Source: Chlorokybus atmophyticus (taxonomy: Eukaryota > Streptophyta > Chlorokybophyceae > Chlorokybales > Chlorokybaceae). Taken from it: a stretch of 64,000 nucleotides of DNA. The stretch is taken from positions 1,114,511 through 1,178,510 of the forward strand of contig RHPI01002503.1 in assembly GCA_009103225.1 (NCBI GenBank), given 5' to 3'. The stretch's first letter is position 1; the number at the start of each line of letters is the position of its first letter. The notes beneath the pieces were generated by a model. That model saw only the letters and a list, made by a program, of their open reading frames with translations. It did no database searches and was not told the DNA's origin. The translations under genes were made by a program, and so were the position numbers. Below, in pieces: positions 10,760 to 22,886 of this stretch.

Positions 10760-11278
10760 CTAGTGTAGTCTGATAAGCCTGTCTACATGTCCTGCTTTGC
10801 CCATAGCGCATGAAAACACCACTACTCTAGTCCAGTTGTGCTAGCACGTGTGGAGTTATTGTATATGGTTGCTTGCTAGTATATCTAGTGTGTTAGATCT
10901 GCTTGTGTTCACGGCCCCTCTACGTTACCATGAGCATGTCTGGAATAAATATATGCAGCATCTTGCACTTACCCCAATCAGGCAGAGTGTGACATAGGTG
11001 CCTGTACGGAACTATGACTCCAAGGCCACTCAGTGGTGGTGACTGATGTGTTGCCATATGCAGTGTACATACAACGCGACCTGTATATGTGTGCCGAGCA
11101 GCCAGGCACTAAGCTACTAACAACGCACAATGTGGCGACAATGCACTTGCTATAGAGTTGCTATACAGCGTGTTCGAACAACCACGTGCTCCCTATCCCT
11201 CTGCGACAATTGCTCGGCTAGAATGGGTGCTGACTAGAATAAAATACAAGCCCTATACATGCTATGCAGTGACAGCTG
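10760..11278. other. No gene seen
   Basis: Intergenic DNA downstream of the exonuclease gene. I see no supported coding or RNA feature. Confidence 0.4.
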
Positions 11279-14200
11279 CTAGCCTTTTATTAGGCCTCGC
11301 AATTCGTACAGCATCTTGACGGCAGACCTGGATTTGGGGCCTTCCCAGACGACCTACAAGCAAACAGAGCGTTGTCATAAAGTTGACATGAGCAATACCT
11401 CAAGACAGGCACAAACAGTTATACATGCAATTGCATATCCCGCAGGCCTAAGCAACAAGCACCCAGCACTTGCCTTGCCACATTGGCCGCACACCCAAAA
11501 CTCATGTACTTTCTCCCTCACGTGCGCAGGCACGAGGTGAGCGATAGACGCAGGCTCGCATCGCTCAAACAAGGCGGCATTGCAGCTAGCACAGCGACTT
11601 AGCAATCGACCGTGCTCGAAGGTGATGCCGAAATGTGTCGCCACCTGGGCCAACTGCAGCACACCAGCTTATCAGCATGCATGGTGCAGTGTCATCATAA
11701 ACTCTGGCAACCTGTGGCATCCTATACTGTAGGCACGAGGCAAGTATGTCGCTGTGCGTTATGAGCCAACACTTCGGCCAGAGAAGGCAGCCAAGGCATG
11801 CAAGCAGACAACAGCAGTATGAAGAGATATGGGATGCAGCAGCTAAACCCTATGACCTGCTGGCGAGGCTCGTCGTAGTCTACATAGAAGATGCTCGCAG
11901 CAGTTACGCTTGTGGCATCCGTGCGACAGTCTCGAAGCCGCCTCTCTCGAGTTAGAATGGTGCGTCGCTGCTCTATAGCTAGCTGAATTAATTGATTGCG
12001 GGGCAATGACCCAGCGAATTCCACGTCTACCTGCAACACAACAGACCAGTTGAGCCTCTACACAGCTGCTCCACTTGATGACATGCATAACCTTCTACCT
12101 CACCCAGCTAACATCTTGAAAACGAGGCAAGCTTAGCATACAAACCATGCGCACTCAATATTTCAAGTCTTGCTTGCATGCATCCAGTGCATGAAGACGC
12201 CAGCTAGCACGCACTAGACACACTAGTGCTAGGAATAGACACCTCACCTACAAAACAATGGATGTGTCGTACCCCAAGACAACGCAGCCAGCGACCCAGG
12301 CGTCCAACGCTGCTGTCTGCAATGAACCGCAAAGACGCACGCGATCCACCTGCCCCAGGATCAAGCATGCCCGCAGTCACTACACCGTACTGCCACGGGC
12401 TTACACAGGTAGACTTGAGCAAGTAAGCAACAGGACCCTCCCCCCCTATGCAACAACTTCAAGGCCAGCATTTGCTGCAGAGAATCCTGGCCTTGAAGTA
12501 CAGGTTTTGTAAATTGGCACCGTCATACAGCCAACCAGCTGTAGACTGGCAGGCATGCTCTCATTTGATACACACTGGCAGCTTCAGCATACCTAACACG
12601 GATGTCGTTGACAAGGCTTGGCTTAGGGCAAACTCAGGAGCTGTTGAAGTTGATGCTTGATCCAATCGTCCCCTATTGCTCCCTGTTTCTGCAGTGTCCA
12701 ATGGCAAGGACACATCGGCCACGGTTGCCGCTGTCGCGCGTTGTAGATCTAGAGCGCAGCTCAAAGTCAATGCATGGGGCAGGGTTGACACGAAACAGTA
12801 AGTATTCCAGCCGATTGCAACGCATGATGAAACATGACCGAGAAGCATTGACTGGAGGCAATGTCACTATGATGCACGCACAAGGAGTATTGCATGTTGA
12901 GGCAGTAGTATCATATGCTGGCCAATATGAGGCTAACACTGCTACACTCCTGACCTGGCAGTGGTATGGACAGATGCACATCCGCTGCACCAGCTCCGCA
13001 GTAAACAAGTGCTTCACCAGTCTGTTGTGCAAGTTGGGTGTCGATAACAACGGACACCAGCTGCCTAAAGCCCACTGGTGGCACCGTTCCTGGTGCATAG
13101 CCAAAGAAGTGGACGCACTGCTCGGCTGAAGCCATCTTGACTGCCCTAAAACATGCGAGTAAGGCGCCAGCTCCCTTTTCACGACATCAAATGCTCACAA
13201 CATGACATCCGACTGTACCTGCGAGGTCTACCGAACAAGGCTGCCACTTTGTGCAAGTCCATGCGTTGGTTGCCACCGAGTAAGACTGCCACTGGAGTGT
13301 CTGCTTGCCACCACAAAGACAGCATCAGCCCTCTGTCTGGCTGGCAAGCACTGCATGTAGTCACTCACCGTCGACCATGACACCAATTGTTTTGACGATG
13401 CGATGAACAGGCACGTCCAACGCAACAGCTGCAGCAGCAGAGGACCCGTCCTCACACGGGATCTCAATGAAGTCTGCTGTGAACACATTGCGCTCCCGCA
13501 GGTACCTGGCGACACTGTCACGGGATAGCGGCAGCAAGGGCTCCTCGCGTGCAGCTGGCCGAATACTCAAGTTGCGCTGATTGTCGTTTTCCTCCACATC
13601 CGGCGCTGCTGCTGCGTTGACTTTTATTCGCTGTCCAGGGGCATACGCAAACTGCCAAAGAAAGATAACTGTGACAAGCACATAATCATAAGCACACCGG
13701 AGAGTACAGTACACACACGCCAGCTATTGCCTCCCAAGAGTAACTGCAGACATTCTGTCAAGCTACACTACTGGCACCTGAAGTTTTTCCCAGTTAGCGC
13801 CCAGTGCTGCCACAGGCTGTCCATCGGCCGTTGGAAACGGCCCTTGTAGTGAAGGTTCTGGTGCGTGTAACCGTTCAAAGATCTCAAGCAAGCAGTATGC
13901 GTCCAGAGCTGCGTATGTACACTGCAAACCATGTTGTCACAACCCTCGCCATACAGCGTGGCCCCCGCTCGCCACCATAACACAAAGCTGTTGACTTGTG
14001 CATGGCAGGCACTTACTTGTGCCGGGGAAAGTGGGCGCCGTTCCCAGTCACTCAATCGCATCTTCTTATTAAGCGGGAGTCCACAGCATACCTGCCAGTG
14101 AACCAAAGTTTGTGTTAGCTGTGTGCGCGATTGAAACGTTGACATTAACATCAAACAGCCATCCCCAGCACTTGTGCTACAGATACCTGTGCAAGACCAG

Positions 14201-17200
14201 AAAGCCCGCGAACATTATGTTGCGGATATTGTGCAGACCAGAATGCGCGTAGGTCCAGCAGACCTTCAACTGTTTGAAAGCATCGCAGGCTCGCATACGA
14301 TGACGCTAAGTGGCGCACATCTCCAGATAAAGCATAACCTGTGGAAGAACGGAGGCCAGCTGTCATCAATTGATGACCACAATGCATGCAGCATTGGCAG
14401 CGCAATGGCCAACTCACGCACCAAGTTTGACGGGCTTAGGCTGGCAGAACACCGACTCCAGCACGCTATCCAACTCGGCTGAGTTCGACTTGTGCAATGC
14501 AATCATGTCAACCAGGAAAACAGTATCCGCAACTGCAAGCTGCAATATGGACACCTGGCGGCCAATACCACACTTAGCTGTAAATCCGTCAAGTTCTGCA
14601 ACACAACTTGACAACCAGCCCCACAATCTGGCAGAGAAGAAACACTCACAGGGTTATTCTCGTTTTTTGTATAACTTGGCTTCCACTCAGCGTCCACGCC
14701 AATGAACTCAGCAGCCCTCAGACGTTCACCCATGTTGCTAAGTTGCTCCGCAGTCTCAACAAACTGCAGCGCAGCATCTGGTAGAGACAGCTTCAAGTAC
14801 GATACAGCCTCAATCTCTTCTAGATCTGCATGAACGGTAAAACTTTTGTAAGCGATACTGCAGCTGTGTGCGCAGAAAATAGTGCGATGCACTTGGCCTG
14901 CAGATATCTACGAGTGTCTTACCCAAATCCAGGTCTGCCGGGTCCAACCCGAAGCTTTCACATAGATGCGCCGCAACAGCAGGTTCATCATACAGCATTG
15001 CAAGTCGAACCTATGATGACATGGATGGGTCAGCTACCGCAATGTAAGATGCACCTGTGTCGGTGTTCCTGCAATTATACCAGGTAGACTTTAAGCTCTG
15101 GTGCAGACTCGGCAACCAGCCCTTCCGAAACATCCCACTGGCGCTTGTCTGCCAGCCTTCGCAGTGTACTGCGCATACAATTCATCAGATGCAATCAATG
15201 CATGGCAGAGTGCATCGTTGCATTATTCCTAGTTCAACCATCACAACACCCGCACTCTCACAGCCACCAACCCACCTTTGCCGATACAATACAAAAGCGT
15301 CTGGGAACTCCTCCATCATGTTAAAGGCTTCCACTATACGGTAAGCTGCTTTGTACAGCCCCGCAACACGACATGTGTTTACAAGAGCGACCTTCTGTGC
15401 ATGTGGCTGATCCCGCACATACAACTCTGCTAGTGGGTCTAATCCTTCCTGCCCACAATCATATGCAAGTGTTAACGAATCCACAGCTGCATTAAGCCAT
15501 GGGACATGCTTGACTGCCATGTGAGTGATAAGACCTGCAAAGCCCTAACCATCCACTCGTGTTGAGTGAAAACAAGCACACCCTCAATCATGCAACCTGC
15601 ATAACATCAACACCCACTACGGACACAACATTCGAGCGTTCATTGTGTTTAAGATGATGCGCACTGTTACAAACCTGTACAAGTAGGTTCAATATGTCTG
15701 GTGTCTGATACTCGGTCAACTCCAGTTGCTGGCAAAAGCCCACGGCAACAGGATACGCCCTCTGAGCAAACATGTCCTCAACATACTTCCGTACCTAATA
15801 ATGGATAGCATATTAGCTGAGTATGTACTGAATCATGCACACAGGAGAAGAGCGCTTGACATGCACAGAGAAGCTACAGTACCAGCGCTTCGGCAGGGTC
15901 CTGCTGTGCTGACTGTTGAGAAATCAAACAGATGGAGCACTGTAAAACCTCCACCTCGCTGGGATTCTCGGCTGTACACCACCATGATGTACCTTGCGAG
16001 TAACACCTTTCCAAATCCACCATGTGCACCTCATATGTCTGCGCTAGTCTCAGCACAAGCCGCGAATCAACTCTGTGACATCAACAGCAATGTCAACGTG
16101 CAGGCCACTATGAGATTGCATGGATTTGCGAAACAGACACAGCAACTGTGTGACTCATACCCTTTACCTCACATCCTTCCGAATAACATGCAGTAACAGA
16201 TGCGCTGCGCGGTCTCGGTCAGGGGCGTCTATGCGAGGGGCATGAGCCGTACGCATGAGGCGTGAAAGGGAGTCCAGCAACATGTGGCATGCTGGCATAT
16301 ACTGCGGGCCTGGCTGTCCCTGCAGCATGTTCCAAGTCACTCACACTAGCTGAGTTCACAACTCGCAACTGTGGTTGACGCATGCATGCACGCCAAGGTA
16401 AAGTTAACAACGTATATCACCAACATGCATGGTTTTCTTTCGCACCTGGCCAGCAGTGTGCACCAGCGCCTCAATGACAGCACGGGCTGGACCACCATAT
16501 GCTTTGGGTAGCTCCTGCTGAAGCTGACCGCGAACCTGCATCAACCCAGGGAACTGGTTGGCGGCAAGATTGGCGAGGAACTTATTCCAAGCAATAACAA
16601 TGCGAGCCAACAACAACACATCTGCATGCACTGTCAGATGAGTTCCTGCACGCAGCTATGAAACAGACGTCATCTATACAGGCTGTACTATACTGTTTGC
16701 ATGCATGCAGAGGCAGCTTCGCCAGAAACAACCTTGCAACAGCGCATAACACTGTCCAGGACTGCAACAGTGCTGTACGCATGCAAGCCAACAACAACAC
16801 ATCTGCATGCGCTGTCATGTCAGGTGCTGCTTGCAGAGGTAACGGACGTCATCTGTACTGTACTGCATGCATGCATGCATGCGCAGAACTTCTGCAGGCA
16901 CATAACTTGGAAGTGCGCAACACTGATGAATCTGTCAGGACAGCGCATGTCTCTCGAGCTGCAACAGCCCTACTGTGCGAACTTTTACTAGCCCCCGTTC
17001 TGACTGGGCTTGCACATTCAAGTGCAATTAGCATCTCAACAATCATTCGTAAACTTGCAGCTTCATCACACTCAGGAACGATGCTGCTTACCTCTTGGTA
17101 GCGTCCTCCAGAAGCAACAAGCAGGGCGATCAGTTCATTCACAACGGTAGAAGGTCCGCCTCCATCCTCCCAGGGCGGCTGCTGCAGCGCCGCACGCAGC

Positions 17201-17289
17201 TCAGCAGAAAACCCCATCACCGGCCAAGCCTTCCGCCTGCGCCACCGCCGCTTCCGCCGCCACCGCCGCGGCATGCCACGTGGCAACAT
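11279..17289 (-). CDS. mut-7/EXD3-like 3'-5' exonuclease with YbaK-like and Mut7-C domains
   Basis: This multi-exon gene begins at the ATG at 17289; a second in-frame ATG (MGFSAELRAA) lies some 21 codons on, after a basic stretch. The helical N-terminal part covers 17.29-14.8 kb. A DEDD exonuclease follows: Exo I (FIGVDAEWKPSY, about 14700), ILQLAVADTVFLVDM (about 14540), GYALSGDVRHLASSYA (about 14310), and LSDWERRPLSPAQ with YAALDAYCLLEIFERL (14060-13870). Next is a YbaK/ProRS-editing-like domain (IVKTIGVMVDG about 13380, VAVLLGGNQRMDLHKVA about 13280, VPPVGF about 13075). Last comes a Mut7-C RNase domain (FIADSSVGRLGRWLRCLG about 12310, RTILTRERRL about 11955, SRCASCN, EFWVCGQCGK). A GC-AG intron (11354-11473) leads to the final exon VVWEGPKSRSAV, stopping at 11279. 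It probably trims RNA 3' ends; the YbaK part suggests a tRNA link. Confidence 0.85.
16611..16885. repeat. Duplicated acceptor/exon-start segment in the exonuclease gene
   Basis: About 100 bp are present twice, at 16611-16711 and 16789-16885. Both contain CCAACAACAACACATCTGCA, a GACGTCATCT word and a TGCATGCATG run. On the coding strand both give a TGCATGCAG acceptor followed by codons for VLLLA. The downstream copy continues into the conserved exon (RIVIAWNKFLANLAA); the upstream one does not. It is a tandem duplication spanning an intron/exon border. Confidence 0.65.
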
Positions 17290-17691
17290 GCACCGAACTC
17301 ACCCTGAGGTATGACCTAGCCCTAAAAACGCACTCAGCTTGTGCGCTCCAATGCGCAGCGCACAAGAACACCCCGGGAAGGAAAACGGTTTCCCCGCGCT
17401 TATGGTTCAAACAAGCCTGCCATTTCAAACACTTCCCGCGGTTGATTGCGACGTGGATATCTGCGTATTGGAGCGGCACATTTGAATTTTGTCCGCTGCA
17501 CGCAGGCATCCTCTAGGAGAGTTGATGTCGCTGCTGCTTTCGCGGGGATTTGCAGGTGCATTTAAGGCTTTCAAACGTGCTGCGGCGGTCGGCTTTGAGT
17601 GTGTAGGCAGAGAAGGTTGTGTGCTTCGCGCTGCGGCGGTCGTTGGCGCCATCAACGTCGTCGTTGCCTGCCGCAGCAGACTCTGTCCTCC
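17290..17691. promoter_or_regulatory. Divergent intergenic region
   Basis: About 400 bp separate the start codons of the exonuclease gene (-) and the coiled-coil gene (+), so it probably holds both promoters. No TATA box or known element stands out. Confidence 0.4.
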
Positions 17692-19975
17692 ATGTCGACC
17701 ATGCCCGCAGTCATGTCGCCGCCGCAGCAGGAGCTCCAGGTAAGCGCTACTTGCTATCACTCGCTTGAGCGATTCAGCGCATACATGGTATAGCTGTTAG
17801 CACTCTCAGCTTACATCAAGCGTGCTTGCTTGCAGGAGGGCGCTCTTGTCTGTCTCATTGGCAAGGAGAGCGGCGCTCCACTTGCAGCTGTCAAGGTAGG
17901 CAATGTATGCCATCATCATGCTAAACTGATTATGGGTGCACACCACACTGTTGCTGAGCCTTGGCTGCTCCTCTCCTGTGATCAGGTTGGCAAGGAGTGG
18001 CAGCTTCATGAGCTGGAGAGCTTCCCAGCCCCATCAGCTGATGCTGCAGAGACAGCTGTCTTCGCTGCTCTCCCAGCCATGTGCACTTTCACTCTCATGA
18101 GAAAGGGTCGCGACGGGTACGGTTTCCGCTCGCCCGTTGCTGAAGGCAGGGTTTTGCAGGTAAACCAACAGTAGCAGCTTAGATGCATGCACTCGCATGC
18201 AGGTGTGTCTTTTTACTGTACAAATCAGTGTGCTGATGATGCATGTGTTACTCAGGCTGTTGCAGACCGCAGCGTGCCGCATCGCATAACCAACTACAAT
18301 TTCGGTGCGTGGGAGACTTGGCAGCTGCGCACGGATGACACTGGGGCGCATGTTGGCTTCGTCAACTGCGCTTTCCACCATAAGGTAAGCGTTAAGGATC
18401 AGCTTTGCTTGATGTTTCTGTCAAGTGGGAGAACGGCTTGTGACCATTGCATGTACGTGTGCACACTCTAGGTGCTGGATGTTGACGTCAAGCCTCTGAG
18501 CGCCATTATCACGGCGGAGTTGTCCAAGGCGCAACGACGAGTTCAGCGCGAACGCGAAGCGCGCAATGCTGTGTTGCAGCATGCTGAAGCTCGTGCAACC
18601 ACCGCTGAACGCAAGGCGAGCATTATGTGCACATGCATCCCGCTGCAGTACTCTCAGCTTGTTGCTTGTTATGTGCGCTGACGGCTTTGTGTCTCTCGCC
18701 AGAGCAAAGAAGTGGCCGTAGCGTATGCGCACAGCAGAACCGAACTCAAGCGTGCTGTGGCAGTTGCCGAGGCAGCGCGCGAACGCATTGTGCAGCTGTT
18801 GCAGGAAAAGATTGCCGAGAACTGCTCACTGCAGAAGACACTGAAGGTGAGCTGTGAGGAAATTGCCCATACCATTGAAGCTCAGTTACTGAAGTCATTT
18901 GCTGAGTCTTGCCCTGCACTGTATAGGATGTTCAGGAGCGCGAGCAGCAGACGCGGCAATGGCAACACCGAGTGGAAATGCTTGAGGCAGAGCTGAAGCT
19001 AGCAGATGAGCGCATGAAGGCAGAGCTTAAGGTTCGTGCAGCAGAGCAGCTATGGATGATCAGGTTGGATGGCATGCAACCTTGCTAGGTTTTTCTGACA
19101 TATATGTGCACCTGTGCTGCAGAGGGTCCAGAAGCAAAAGGATAGCGAGATTGAGAAGTTGGAAGCAGACCGCCGAGAGCTGGCGGAAGGGCTCGCAGCC
19201 ATCGTGCAGGAGGTTCAGGCGAGCAACCTGTTGCATGCAAGTTGCACAGCTCAAACATGTTTTAAGCTAGCCCTGAGCCTGACCCAATCTGCGTACATAT
19301 TCAGGTTCAACAGGAGCGCACGTACATTGCAGCCGCGGAGTCCGGGGTGGAGTTCACACCGGAGGCAAAGCGAGGCAGCAACGCAACCAGCATTCGCGTT
19401 GTTAAGCCACGTAATCAGGTACTGTGCAGGTTCATCATCTTGGTCTAGACAAACTGAACTATGCAATCATGTGGTGACATTGCCTCGCACTCAGGCGGTT
19501 GCTACGAAGGTCCATGTGTTGGAGGACTTTCAGGAAACACCTGCACGCTCGACACATTCAGCCATGTCGGGCATCACGCACGATGAGAATGTAGATCCCA
19601 GATCGTCTGCCGGCAGTCGCAGCGATGCGAGCTTTCCCGCATCGTTTTCATTTAAGAACTCTGCGCGCATTTCAAGTGAACAGACCGCAGCTCTGCAGGT
19701 ACGTAGTCGACACATGTACCATACTGTCTGCATGTTGTATCAGTCCTGTTAAACGTGCAAATAATGCTATTCTGTTCTGCTAGAAATTGAGCCAGAGCAC
19801 ACAGGAGGCTGGAGGCTGGTCAGTCAACCGCAACACGGTGAAGCAGTTGCGGCACAGTGAACAGAGCAGCAAGCTTAGATCGCCACTTGTGGACATATGC
19901 GTGCAATGCTGGGAGCCTCAGCAAGAGGGATGCGAGTGCGTCACTGTGGCGCCCTCTACCGTATCTGCCCGATGA
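17692..19975 (+). CDS. Coiled-coil protein with a beta-trefoil-like N-terminus
   Basis: This gene has about eleven exons. I chose ATG 17692 (MSTMPAVMSPPQQ), whose exon ends at a GTAAGC donor at 17740. The first about 140 residues (CLIGKESGAPLAAV, KEWQLHELESF, TFTLMRKGRDGYGF, NFGAWETWQL, GFVNCAFHHK) recall fascin-like beta-trefoil folds, where NFGxWExW is typical. Residues after about 18490 form long charged heptads (KAQRRVQREREARNAVLQHA, then exons to about 19220), followed by a Ser-rich tail ending in TGA/TAG-type stop at 19975. Two introns use GC donors (18616 after AERK, 19219 after EVQ); splicing them keeps the frame. I do not recognise the family. A cytoskeletal or ciliary scaffold would fit the coiled coil and actin-bundling-like fold, but this is inference. 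Confidence 0.7.
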
Positions 19976-21060
19976 GAAAGCGATGACAGAGGCAGGAGTG
20001 GATGTTATCCTGCCCGTACCAACCCTGTACAGGTTGCAGTTTTGCACCCGTTCTGGCTGCTTGCATTACTAGTTACTGCAGCCTGTAGTAGAACAGTGTC
20101 TAGCAACAATACGACTGGAGTGAGCATGTACGTTAATAATGATGGTGGTGGCTTGCATGCTGCGAATGGTGAATGCGCTGTACCAAAGCTAGCCTGGCTG
20201 TGTAGCAACCTGTGATTCATTGCACACACTTCAGCATGCATTGCTCCTGGAAGTGCCTGAGCGCTCACGCGATACAATGCTGTGCCTGTCGATGATGGTC
20301 GATTGGAAACGGCCTAGTTAGCCCTGGTACCTTGGGTACATGGCTTGAGTGAAGTGATGGAACCTGTCCAACGCCTTTGCCTGCACTTGTGGCGACTCAG
20401 ACCATACGGTGCTCGTGCACCACCTTCCATGCATCTCACGAAATGGTCAGAAGTAACCGCGTGCTGCATTCTTAGTTGTGCATTGCAACTAGCGCACTGC
20501 TTGTTGAGTCTTGGAACTATGTGCTGGTAAAACGTTCAATTCTCACAACCCCAAATTGCCTGTGAAGCCACACTCCGGCATCACACTGCACTCTAGTGAT
20601 GTACCCCCGTCCTACATCCCTTCAGCAGTGTAATCAAAGTGAACAATACTTGTGCGTGGCTGTTGTTAGCTACTGTCTGCAAACCCCATGCAAGCTGACT
20701 ACGCAACATGCAACCCGCTGTCTGCAAGTCCAGCTTAAAATAAAAACGTCCCATACACCGCCAGAACCATGCATGTGCTTGACCACGAGCAGTCGACAAT
20801 CCGCGTAATGCTGCCAAGCCCTACAACAAGCTGCTATCAACAACTGGACCATAATTCAGTGTGTGTATTCTCAAGTTGCACTGTACTGCCATATGAAGCC
20901 GCCACACCAGCAGGACACTGCTGCTCTACTACGACACAGTGCACAAAGTTAACAACTGCACAAAATCGCAGTGTGCACTTAGGCATGTGTCATCCAACCT
21001 GCGTGCTGACTCTACCGTTGCACTGCGCATGCAGGCATCCGTCACCAGCCAGGGAGAAGT
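19976..21060. other. No gene seen between convergent genes
   Basis: This holds the 3' flanks of the coiled-coil gene (+) and phosphoribulokinase (-). The small open frames here have no exon-like borders or recognisable motifs. Confidence 0.45.
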
Positions 21061-22886
21061 TTAAACGGGGACAGCCACCTCCTTGGCCGCCAACCGCTCG
21101 TAGGTTTGGCGGATCTTCAACGCAACGAGTGTCTGGAAAAGACCAGTGCCGTTGTTTGAGCCGGGGTAGTCCTGGTGCCTCAGCATCTGCTGGGTAACCT
21201 CGCCATAAAACTTGGTTGACGTGTTGCTCAGGTGGCTCTCGACGTAGATGAGCTCTTCAAGCTTATCAAAGCTGCCGTCCATCTCAATCACGGACACCTG
21301 TTGAACAAGATGACAATGTGGGTCTCATGCTCTTGCGATCTCTTGATGTGCTCAACTACACTAACAAAATGTGTAAGTCGCCAACAACCAAAGAAACAAT
21401 CACCAACCTCGTTGCCATAGTAGGTGTCGGGGCCATAGAAGAACTTAATGCCGGGGTATGAGCAGGTGAGCTTGCGGCCACAAGGAATCCAGGAGATGGT
21501 CGAGCCCTCATCGAACAGGTACACGGGGTCCAGGCCGGTGATGCCCTCTTTCTGGATCATGCGCACGCGCAGCACCTTGCCGCTGTTGTCGTCGGGGATG
21601 AGCTGCGTGGGCAGCACCTGGATCACAATGTCTGCCATCTCCTTCTGGGGGTCAATGTAGGCATCGAAGTCAGGTTTCCTGGCGGCGATGGAGGCCTTAA
21701 TGCTCTCAAGGCTGTGGCCACGCTCCGCCATGTCACGCTGCACATAGGCAACACAACAGTGACTAATGTCAGCTATGTAAGCAAGCAATGACCAATGCTC
21801 CGCCACAAAATACCCAAGCACAATTGGAACGCTTCTTGCATTGACTTGTGCTCACATCTCACAGCAAGTGCAGAACAGTGTAGAACACTTTGCAACAGCG
21901 TCTCAAACGTTGACAATACATGCATTGCCTTCATGCTAACCTGGATCTTCCATGCGAACTTCACTTCATCGCTGATATCCAAGTAGCAGCTGAAGTCAAC
22001 AAGGCTGCGCACGCGCTCATCGTATAGCGGGTGGAGACCCTCAATGACAAGGATCTTGGGGGACTTGATCTCTTCCGGAGGATCAAGCAGGCCTGAAAAC
22101 ATCCATGCACATCGCTTAACTTGACCAATGACACAATGCATGCTCACTCATGCAGCTGACTAACAACCCAACTGACCTGTGACGTGGTTGTAGATGGGCT
22201 TCATGACGCTCTTGCCCTCCTTGAGAGCCTTGACCTGCTCGTACATGAGGTCGAACTTCTGTGCGCGCGGGTGCAGGGCAGTAACATTCTCCTTCTTGCG
22301 GCCATTGCGATCAAGGCTGCAACACAATGCAAGAAACTCTCAATGCCACAGTATCCTATAATACAGCATGCTGACACTTGCCATTGCCACCCAGTGCATG
22401 CGAATGTGACGTGTATAGGCACTGATCTGTTTTTGCAGCAGCTTCAGCATTGCAAGAAATTGGCTGATGGTGACGCTGTGGTAACATTTCAGCAATGCCA
22501 GTACTCATACTCAGGATGTACCTGTGGTAGTCATCCAGGCAGATGACGGTGGTCATGTCGGAAATGAGTGTGTTGGAGTCAGGGTTTCCGCCCTTGGGAG
22601 GCTTGGCATTGCCGCCGAAGACGTTGGTCATGCGGCGCATGAAGGTGGACTTGCCGCAGCCGCTGTCGGCGGCGAGGCCGATCACGATGGTCTGGGAGCC
22701 GTCGGCGGCGGAGATAGTGACCAGGCGGTAGGCGCCATTTCTGTTGCGCTGGCGGCGAGGGGCGGCGGCGACTACCTGGCCGTTGCCCATGAACCCACCC
22801 CGCTTGGACAGCTGCTGGCCCACGGGCACCTTGGGCTCCATGCGCAGCACGCCATTGCCGCTCACTGCAGCCGCCGCAGCCGCCAT
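21061..22886 (-). CDS. PRK: Phosphoribulokinase, chloroplast Calvin cycle
   Basis: PRK phosphorylates ribulose 5-phosphate with ATP to give ribulose 1,5-bisphosphate, the CO2 acceptor, in the chloroplast stroma. Five exons are visible: 22886-22522, about 22316-22178, about 22092-21943, about 21737-21410 and about 21300-21061 (stop TAA 21063-21061). The N-terminus (MAAAAAAVSGNGVL..., Arg-rich before the kinase fold) is transit-peptide-like. The P-loop reads AADSGCGKST and carries the first regulatory Cys. The second lies in VICLDDYH; thioredoxin reduces this pair in plants and algae. Further family motifs are LHPRAQKFDLMYEQ, IYNHVTG, ILVIEGLHPLYDERV, FKIDISDEVK-type YLDISDEVKFAWKIQ, and the CP12/GAPDH-associated C-terminal half (PGIKFFYGPDTYYGNE, MDGSFDKLEELIYVE). 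All key residues appear intact. Confidence 0.96.

Noticed and set aside
12602-13129. Plus-strand 175-codon frame in the exonuclease locus
   Set aside because: It is antisense to conserved YbaK and linker exons and has no family motif.
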